DNA of 64,000 nucleotides. Origin: Coriobacteriaceae bacterium (lineage in GTDB: Bacteria > Actinomycetota > Coriobacteriia > Coriobacteriales > Coriobacteriaceae). Both the position numbers and the translations under genes were made by a program. The DNA is taken from assembly GCA_025757745.1 (NCBI GenBank), contig CP107217.1, positions 310,001-374,000 of the forward strand. The letters are read 5' to 3'. The notes beneath the pieces are model-generated. The model saw nothing but the letters and a program-made list of their open reading frames with translations. It had not been told where the DNA came from and searched no databases. Below, piece after piece: positions 58,731 through 64,000 of this stretch. Each line of letters starts with the position of its first letter. Within the stretch, counting starts at the first letter, position 1.

Positions 58731-59510
58731 ATGGATACCAAGGCATTAAAGAAGCAGATGGGCGCCGCCATCGCCATGGTGCTGGTAGCAGCCGTAGCGC
58801 TGGGCTCTGCCACGTTCGCATGGTTTGTGACGAACAATACCGTTAAGGCGACGACGAGCAGCATCAGCGCACAGTCGAACGCGTCGTATATGACGATTAA
58901 GTACAACGCCACTGCTGTGGGAGCGGACAGTACATTTGACGTTGCCGGCGATACAGAAGCAACCAAACTGTATCCCGCCACCTTTGGTGAGCAGGAGGGT
59001 TCTACCGAGGGTCAGTTTATGACGGGTTACGGCAATACTGTGGACGATGGAACTCTGTACGGAACATTGAAAACTGTTGGCACTGCAGGTACGCCCGATG
59101 AGGCCGTTACCAAGGGCTTTGCTAAGAAGAATGTTTTCAATATCAGTTCCCGCGGCCAGAACCTCTCCAACTTGAAGGTCGCTTCTGTCGAGGCGAAATC
59201 TGCTGACGGTAATGCGACGAACCTTGCTACCACATCTGACATCAACTCTGCGCTTCGTCTTTTGGTGAAGTGCGGGGACAGGTGGGTTGTTCTTGACAAG
59301 GATGGTACGTTCAAGCTTGGTTCCAATGGCATCACTGCTGCCGATGGCATTCTTGCTGACACTATTACTGCCGACAAGGATACCGAGGTCGATATTTACG
59401 TCTTCTTCGAGGGCAGCGATGCAAAGGTTTATACGAACAACCTCAAGAAGCTGACCGATTCTTCCAAACTGACCGTAACTTTTACTGCTGATAATCAGAA
59501 TAAGAAATAA
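58731..59510 (+). CDS. SipW-type signal peptide surface protein (TasA/camelysin-like) 1
   Basis: The 259-residue protein starts with a short basic N-terminus, a hydrophobic segment (about 11-29) and TFAWFVTNNTVKAT, the signature of signal peptides handled by SipW-type peptidases; the rest is a Thr/Ser/Asp-rich beta-type exterior. Relatives (TasA, CalY) form fibres or act as surface proteases. GAAAGG precedes the ATG. The next gene encodes a second such protein. No SipW peptidase is in the window. Confidence 0.75.
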   Translation: MDTKALKKQMGAAIAMVLVAAVALGSATFAWFVTNNTVKATTSSISAQSNASYMTIKYNATAVGADSTFDVAGDTEATKLYPATFGEQEGSTEGQFMTGYGNTVDDGTLYGTLKTVGTAGTPDEAVTKGFAKKNVFNISSRGQNLSNLKVASVEAKSADGNATNLATTSDINSALRLLVKCGDRWVVLDKDGTFKLGSNGITAADGILADTITADKDTEVDIYVFFEGSDAKVYTNNLKKLTDSSKLTVTFTADNQNKK

Positions 59511-59533
59511 AGTAGTTCCATACACAGCTTGCG

Positions 59534-59570
59534 AAGGGCAGGTTCCCGGCCCGGGACCCTGCCCTTTTCC
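59534..59570 (+). terminator. Hairpin/terminator between the SipW-type genes
   Basis: AAGGGCAGG...CCGG and CCGG...CCTGCCCTT pair and are followed by TTTCCTT. It may reduce expression of the second gene relative to the first. Confidence 0.7.
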
Positions 59571-59592
59571 TTAACGAGGGGAGGCGACGGAG

Positions 59593-60543
59593 ATGCACGA
59601 TTCAGTTAAGAGGCTTAAGGTTCAGCTTGTTGGGGCGGCGTTGACTGTCGTCGTCTCGGCGGTGGCGCTCTCTGCAACCACCTACGCTTGGTTTGTCTCC
59701 AATAGTAGGGTTCATGCAACTACGAGCACCATTTCCGCTCAAGCGAATGGCATGGTACTCCAAATCGTTGAGGGCGACACGCCCGACCATGGCTCCGACA
59801 CCTCCACGGTCGCTTCCGCAGCCGGTCACGAGATTAGCCCTTCATCGACGAACGATGCCAAAAACTGGTACGTTCCCCAAAGCTGGCAGGGCGTTAATGT
59901 GAGCACCTATCAAAAGGTCGACACATCCATTTCGGGTGAGAATCCCGGCAAGTACACTATTCAAGGCAACGATTACTATGCATTCACCGTTGCGAATTAC
60001 ACGCTGTATACCGTGGCGAACACCGGCGTTGCCGACGTGTATTTGGATGCGAGCAACGGCTCGCCCATAACGATTACGCAGCATGGCGGCACGCAGAAAT
60101 GGTTCGACAAAATCAAAGACAGCCTGCGCGTGGGCATTGTAATTAACGGCGAGCTGCGCGTTGTCTATGCGCCAGCTGCTCCCTCGACAACCGATATGGG
60201 CAACGATGTGACTACCGTTGCAGGTTGGTCGTGTGTCAACTCTGAATCTCTGAACGAGGTTGTTGCCCCTACGTATTTGCATCTTTCTGGCACCGATTCG
60301 CTCGATCAAAACGGCAATAACTGGGGTGCCACGAAAGCGGGCGAAGTCTACATTAAGCCGATCGGCAACGCGCAAAAGGTCGCTTCGAACGTCGATTACA
60401 ACGGCACGAACATGAAAGTTGTCGTTTGGATGGAAGGCACCGACAGCGATTGTCAGAATATGTCTGGCCTCGATGTGGGCGAAGGAAGCCCGACCTTTGA
60501 CGTAACGGTCAGCTTGGTTGGCATCGTAGCTGATTCAAAGTAG
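59593..60543 (+). CDS. SipW-type signal peptide surface protein (TasA/camelysin-like) 2
   Basis: The 316-residue protein has a hydrophobic segment (about 10-29), then TTYAWFVSNSRVHATTSTIS, matching the first protein in the same place (AWFV.N..V.ATTS.ISAQ), so the two are tandem paralogues at their N-termini with different exteriors. The mature part has YTLYTVANTGVADVYLDASN and VVVWMEGTDSDCQN. GAGGGGAGG precedes the ATG. Extracellular fibre or matrix role is inferred from the signal type only. Confidence 0.75.
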   Translation: MHDSVKRLKVQLVGAALTVVVSAVALSATTYAWFVSNSRVHATTSTISAQANGMVLQIVEGDTPDHGSDTSTVASAAGHEISPSSTNDAKNWYVPQSWQGVNVSTYQKVDTSISGENPGKYTIQGNDYYAFTVANYTLYTVANTGVADVYLDASNGSPITITQHGGTQKWFDKIKDSLRVGIVINGELRVVYAPAAPSTTDMGNDVTTVAGWSCVNSESLNEVVAPTYLHLSGTDSLDQNGNNWGATKAGEVYIKPIGNAQKVASNVDYNGTNMKVVVWMEGTDSDCQNMSGLDVGEGSPTFDVTVSLVGIVADSK

Positions 60544-60848
60544 TGTAAACGCTGCTAGCAACTTTCATCAAAGACGAGGGCCAGTTCAGGTTTGAACTGG
60601 CCCTCGTCTCGTTTATGTCAATATTGGTTCGGCTATAGCCCGTACACCTCAACCATGGCTTCGCCGATGCGGTGGGGTACGCCGGTGACATGACCAGGCA
60701 GTCGTTCTGGTTCAATAAGGGCTATCTGGAGCACATTCTGGGGCTGTAGCCTTCGAGTCGGCAATTCAACTACCTGTGCACACTCGATTTACGAGGATTT
60801 TCACACTCGATTTACGAGGAAGTCTGGACTCGATTTTCGAGCTTTGCC
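60544..60848. other. Terminator and short direct repeats
   Basis: A perfect 17-bp terminator stem is at 60572-60588/60593-60609 (AGACGAGGGCCAGTTCA), then about 170 bases without a gene, and three ACTCGATTT units (60782, 60805 and 60829; the first two followed by ACGAGGA) just before the end of the minus-strand gene. Confidence 0.7.
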
Positions 60849-61547
60849 CTACAGGTAAATCCCCTCGAACAGGCTCTTGTGGAACTGAGTGTGGTGATCG
60901 CGTGCCCAGGTGAAGAGCGCCTGGTCAAAGTTGCCTTGGCTGGCGGAGATGCCATAAACGCCGGCGACTTCCACGCGCACGAACTCCAGCGCGGGCAGCT
61001 TGTTGATGGCCGTGAGCGCAAACGGCGACGTGGGCTCCTCGAACAGGTAATGGCTGCCTTGCAGCGCGCCGCAGCCTGTGCAGGTGCTGGCGAGCGATAC
61101 GGTCTTGGTGGTGCGCGACGTTACGGGCTTGTAGCCGCAGCGCTCGCGTAGGTAGTCGCGGATTTCGGCCGGCACGCAGCCCAGCGCGGGGACGATGGCC
61201 ACGGCGTTGGCGCGGGCTGTGTCGATCACGATGTGGCCCGCGTCGTCCATGGCGGGCGCAGCGCTGGGCGCAGCCTTGCTGCCCGAGTCCTCGGCCGCCC
61301 AATACGGAATGCCAAAGGCCGCGACCGTTGTCTGCTCGTGGCACTTCCAGCATTCGCGCTTGCCCAGCACCAGGTAGATGTAGGGCGCGCTGGGGTCGGA
61401 GCGATCCACGCCGGGCAGCCACGCGGCAAAGGGCTCGGGGTTGACGCCGTCGGGCACGTACCAGATCTTCTTGGTCCGGTCCCACTTGGCGCCCAGGGCC
61501 TTGGCCTCGTCTTTGTGCGAAAAGGGAACATCGAGCTCGGTGCGCAT
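60849..61547 (-). CDS. DUF5710-domain protein with zinc-ribbon-like cysteines
   Basis: The 232-residue protein starts with a DUF5710 domain (VPFSHKDEAKALGAKWDRTK, KIWYVPDG, about 1-45), a short domain also found in primases and DNA-handling proteins. CWKC and later CTGC suggest a zinc site. The C-terminal part has FVRVEVAGVYGISASQGNFD. The ATG at 61547 has AAAGGAG upstream. Function is unknown; the domain hints at nucleic-acid contact. Confidence 0.7.
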   Translation of the reverse strand: MRTELDVPFSHKDEAKALGAKWDRTKKIWYVPDGVNPEPFAAWLPGVDRSDPSAPYIYLVLGKRECWKCHEQTTVAAFGIPYWAAEDSGSKAAPSAAPAMDDAGHIVIDTARANAVAIVPALGCVPAEIRDYLRERCGYKPVTSRTTKTVSLASTCTGCGALQGSHYLFEEPTSPFALTAINKLPALEFVRVEVAGVYGISASQGNFDQALFTWARDHHTQFHKSLFEGIYL

Positions 61548-61868
61548 GGCGGCTCCTTTGTGCGGCTTGCGGTGCATGTGCTCCAAGGATACCCCAGCGG
61601 CGAACGTCCGATGCATGCCGACGGAATTGCTGATGTTCTTGCTGTTGGCCGCGGCTGTTTGCAAACGCGACGGTGCCGTTGGGGCATTGCTATAAGTCAG
61701 CAAATGAGCAATTTGGCCGTCCAAGCAGTCGCAAAGCAAAATGGAAGTCCCGCGCCGTCAAGCAGTTTTGCCACTGCTGCACTACATAACGACAGTTAAA
61801 CGCGGCAATTCGCTCTTGTACAGTCTTAACCGTGATCACACGTCATTAGTAGCTCAGAGGTTAGGGCG
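61548..61868. other. Gap before the mobile-element remnant
   Basis: No gene is supported in these 321 bases. Near 61848-61870 TAGCTCAGAGGTTAG resembles the D arm of a tRNA, but the rest of a cloverleaf does not follow; it may be an attachment-site scar or chance. Confidence 0.4.
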
Positions 61869-62114
61869 GTGACTGAATGGCTCGGTACAAAGGCGAGAAT
61901 AGGGCATGGGAAGGAGCCGCTCGGCTGCTCGCAAATCCGGCGCGCGGACGTGAAGGTGTGCGAGACCCCCAAGCACGTGGCCGAGATCGGCGGGTGGAGC
62001 CTGCGCCAAGTCCAGAAGTGGTGCGCGGACGGGACGCTCCCCGCGATGATGATCGGCGGCACCTGGGCGATCAGCGGGCAGAAAATCTGCGACATGCTCG
62101 GCATTGAGGACTAG
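61869..62114 (+). CDS. Small helix-turn-helix (excisionase-like) protein
   Basis: The C-terminal 54 residues (TPKHVAEIGGWSLRQVQKW, GTWAISGQKICDML) form a MerR/Xis-type helix-turn-helix as in excisionases and plasmid regulators. The start is uncertain: a GTG at 61869 gives 81 residues, a GTG at 61950 gives 54 and fits the domain better; neither has a strong ribosome site. It is probably left from an integrated element, with the primase fragment downstream. Confidence 0.55.
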   Translation: MTEWLGTKARIGHGKEPLGCSQIRRADVKVCETPKHVAEIGGWSLRQVQKWCADGTLPAMMIGGTWAISGQKICDMLGIED

Positions 62115-62116
62115 CG

Positions 62117-62287
62117 ATGCCTATGGAAGCATTCAAGGAAAATGACACCGGTGGCCGTATACTTGGCGGCGGGGCCACCGGCGGCGAGTGGACAGGACGG
62201 GGGCCTGTCGTGGCTGCATCTTACAGCTCGGTCACGGGGAGCGCCGCCTCGCAGCTCGATTGCGGGGTGAGCCAGCATGAACGATAA
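62117..62287 (+). CDS. Possible 56-residue protein
   Basis: An ATG two bases after the previous stop opens a 56-codon frame that overlaps the next start by 11 bases. It encodes a Gly-rich peptide (ILGGGATGGEWTGRG) with no family recognised. Position in a tight series supports it, composition does not. Confidence 0.3.
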   Translation: MPMEAFKENDTGGRILGGGATGGEWTGRGPVVAASYSSVTGSAASQLDCGVSQHER

Positions 62288-62525
62288 GGAGAAGGCCGAC
62301 TTGGCGTTCCTCTCTATGGAGCCGTCCAAGAACTACGAGACTTGGAAGAACATCGGCATCAGCTACGAGGCCGCTGGAGGCGACCACGACACGTTCCTCA
62401 GCTGGTGCTCCCACGACCCCGAGAAGTACGACGAGGCCGTTACCCGCAAGCTCTTCGAGCATGTGGACGAGGGCGGTAGGATCACGGCGGGCACGCTCTT
62501 CTGGCATGCGGCGAACGCAGGCTGA
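62277..62525 (+). pseudogene. Primase C-terminal (PriCT-2) fragment
   Basis: The 82-residue frame has WKNIGISYEAAGGDHDTFLS, WCSHDPEKYDE and ITAGTLFWHAANAG, the pattern of PriCT-2, a domain that normally sits between the primase and helicase parts of phage and plasmid replication proteins. Here it stands alone with an ATG at 62277; the frame continues past the TGA at 62523 for another 64 codons with YLEQAIKQIEAKAF. I read it as the remnant of a larger replication gene. Confidence 0.6.
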
Positions 62526-62810
62526 AAGAGCACGGGCGACCATACAAGCGGAGCGCTTTGCACGGCCTCCGGCGGCCAGGACCTCTCCGGATTGCCGTAC
62601 TTGGAGCAGGCGATCAAGCAAATCGAGGCCAAGGCGTTTTACCTGCACTTCTGCTGCTTACGGGAAGCAAACAGCCGTTCGGTGACGTTTTCAAGCTCAG
62701 GTCTCCAATCCCTCTGATTGCTGCTAATCTATAAAGTTAGCGAGTTGAATTCTTTTCGAGTTTGTGACGCTCGCATACGGTCATTCTAGGACGCCGAAGG
62801 GGTGATTGCG
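62526..62810. other. Remnant sequence upstream of the methyltransferase
   Basis: The first 190 bases continue the decayed primase frame; the rest is AT-richer (TATAAAGTTAG, GAATTCTTTTC) and likely carries the methyltransferase promoter. GAAGGGG lies before its ATG. Confidence 0.45.
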
Positions 62811-63887
62811 ATGAGCGTTGATAGTTCCACAGAGGATAAGGCTCAGAGCGCCTCCATTGGTGCTGTGGATTTGTTTTGCGGGGTCGGGGGCCTGACCTAC
62901 GGTTTACGCACCGCTGGCATCGATGTGGTGGCTGGGTTTGACCTCGATTCCTCTTGCCAGTACGCCTACGATGCGAACAACGGCAAGGACAAGTTCATCT
63001 GCAAGAACATCGCCGAGGTCACCGGGGAGGAAGTCAAGGAGCTCCTGAAGGACTTTGACATCAAAGTCTTGGTAGGGTGCGCTCCTTGCCAGCCCTTCTC
63101 GAAGCACCGCAAGGACAAGAAACATCGCGAGAAGCACAAGGACTGGGGGTTGCTTGCGCAGTTTGGGAGGCTTGTACGTGAAGTGCAGCCAGATTACGTG
63201 TCCATGGAGAACGTGCCCGAGCTCGAGAAGGAGAGCATCTTCTCTGGTTTCTTGAATACGCTTAAGGAGTCCGGATACTCGGTGGAATACAGCGTCGTAA
63301 AGGCTGAGGAGTACGGTGTGCCCCAGCATCGGCGGCGATTGATTCTGCTAGCTTCTAGAAATGGGTCCATCAGCTTGATTGACCCTACGAATGATAACGC
63401 TCATGCTGTTACGGTTCGGCAGGCAATAGGTGCGCTGCCTGCCGTGAGCGCTGGCGGCTCTTGCAGGGGGGACTCTCTGCAAACGGCGTCGGCGCTATCA
63501 GAACTAAACTTGAAGCGCATTAAGGCTTCGACGCCTAATGGCACGTGGCGAGATTGGCCTGAGGACCTGAGGCTTGATTGTCATAAAAAGGCTGCTGGCC
63601 AAACGTACCCTGCGGTCTACGGGAGGATGGCTTGGGACGAGACGTCCCCAACTATAACTACGCAGTTCTATATGTACGGTACGGGCCGGTTTGGGCATCC
63701 AGAGCAAAATCGAGCCCTAACCTTGCGTGAGGGTGCCGTCTTGCAGAGCTTCCCGCAGGATTACAAGTTCATTAGGCCTGGCGAGAAGATCAGCAAGAAA
63801 GCTGTGGCACGGCATATTGGAAACGCCGTGCCACCAAAGCTCGGCGAAGCGGTTGGCAAAAGCATAATTGCCGCTTGCGTACACTAG
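62811..63887 (+). CDS. DNA (cytosine-5) methyltransferase
   Basis: The 358-residue protein has all core motifs: I (VDLFCGVGGLTYGL), IV with the catalytic Cys (GCAPCQPFSKHR), VI (SMENVPEL), VIII (QHRRRLILLAS), IX (REGAVLQSFP) and X (HIGNAVPPKLG). The target recognition region lies between VIII and IX and cannot be read. The ATG at 62811 is preferred to a GTG at 62802. It has fewer G/C-ending codons than the housekeeping genes, in line with acquisition. Its end overlaps a convergent gene by four bases, possibly the cognate restriction enzyme. Confidence 0.93.
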   Translation: MSVDSSTEDKAQSASIGAVDLFCGVGGLTYGLRTAGIDVVAGFDLDSSCQYAYDANNGKDKFICKNIAEVTGEEVKELLKDFDIKVLVGCAPCQPFSKHRKDKKHREKHKDWGLLAQFGRLVREVQPDYVSMENVPELEKESIFSGFLNTLKESGYSVEYSVVKAEEYGVPQHRRRLILLASRNGSISLIDPTNDNAHAVTVRQAIGALPAVSAGGSCRGDSLQTASALSELNLKRIKASTPNGTWRDWPEDLRLDCHKKAAGQTYPAVYGRMAWDETSPTITTQFYMYGTGRFGHPEQNRALTLREGAVLQSFPQDYKFIRPGEKISKKAVARHIGNAVPPKLGEAVGKSIIAACVH

Positions 63888-64000
63888 CCCTCTTCTGATT
63901 CGGTCATACCGCGCCGATATTCACCGGCGTTGAGGTAGGTCGAAACATCCTTGCGGAGCTGCATCAAAAATGAGTCAACATGATTGACTAGCTCCGCAAG
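63884..64000 (-). CDS. C-terminal end of a convergent unknown gene (cut by window edge)
   Basis: On the minus strand a frame is open from the window end to a TAG at 63884-63886, giving 38 residues with VDSFLMQLRKDVSTYLNAGE and ending TESEEG. Its stop overlaps the methyltransferase stop. No family can be named from this piece; position next to a lone C5 methyltransferase makes a restriction or restriction-associated gene the first guess. Confidence 0.55.
   Translation of the reverse strand, partial: LAELVNHVDSFLMQLRKDVSTYLNAGEYRRGMTESEEG

Noticed and set aside
61845..61885. tRNA-like D arm (TAGCTCAGAGGTTAG)
   Set aside because: No anticodon stem, T arm or CCA follows in register; kept only as a possible attachment-site scar.

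Overview
The window looks like a 64 kb piece of chromosome from a high-GC gut actinomycete of class Coriobacteriia, most plausibly Collinsella. This is inferred from gene content (arginine deiminase genes, LytS/LytTR pairs, mannose-family PTS with sugar-phosphate isomerase-like deglycases, HicAB) and from strong GAAAGGA-type ribosome sites; no database search was possible. Genes are dense and mostly on the plus strand, with one tRNA (Asp).

Layout. 1-7036: 3' end of arginine deiminase, ornithine carbamoyltransferase, carbamate kinase, a minus-strand C39-like peptidase, an APC permease and an amidohydrolase. 7149-15764: two paralogous LytS-type kinase/LytTR regulator pairs, with a phospholipase-C-like protein, an Atg22/UMF1-type MFS carrier, a glycosyltransferase and a small phosphoesterase. 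16174-29455: tRNA-Asp, an Rrf2 regulator, an unusual MutY-like glycosylase, rubrerythrin, RmuC, an ABC exporter, endonuclease III, Mfd, a PAP2 phosphatase and a threonine aldolase-like enzyme. 30162-44767: a carbohydrate region with three GntR/UTRA regulators, three SIS-domain deglycase-like enzymes, a complete mannose-family PTS (IIAB, IIC, IID), a DMT permease and a HAD phosphatase, with YitT and RecQ interspersed. The set resembles gfr/frl-type systems for glycated amino acids (Amadori compounds): the PTS would import and phosphorylate, and the SIS enzymes would split the sugar phosphate from the amine. Each GntR has its own repeated motif in a nearby intergenic region.

45146-53580: L-lactate dehydrogenase-like enzyme, MetA (with the acetyl-CoA-type residue Glu111), an AbiEi-like protein, 5-formyl-THF cyclo-ligase, HicAB and a 1020-residue M16C protease. 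54203-60543: an AlbA_2 (Schlafen-like) regulator flanked by direct repeats, a PilZ protein and three surface proteins, two of them with SipW-type signal segments. 60849-64000: a DUF5710 protein, then remnants of a mobile element (HTH protein, primase PriCT fragment), a C5 cytosine methyltransferase and the end of a convergent unknown gene.

The most unusual property is the number of intergenic palindromes, at least ten families, several in multiple copies. One 31-bp palindrome occurs as a terminator, as a degenerate intergenic copy, and in frame inside the M16C protease gene. Another ~45-nt hairpin occurs in the same orientation upstream of three unrelated genes, in two cases directly before the ribosome site, with compensatory base changes in its stem.
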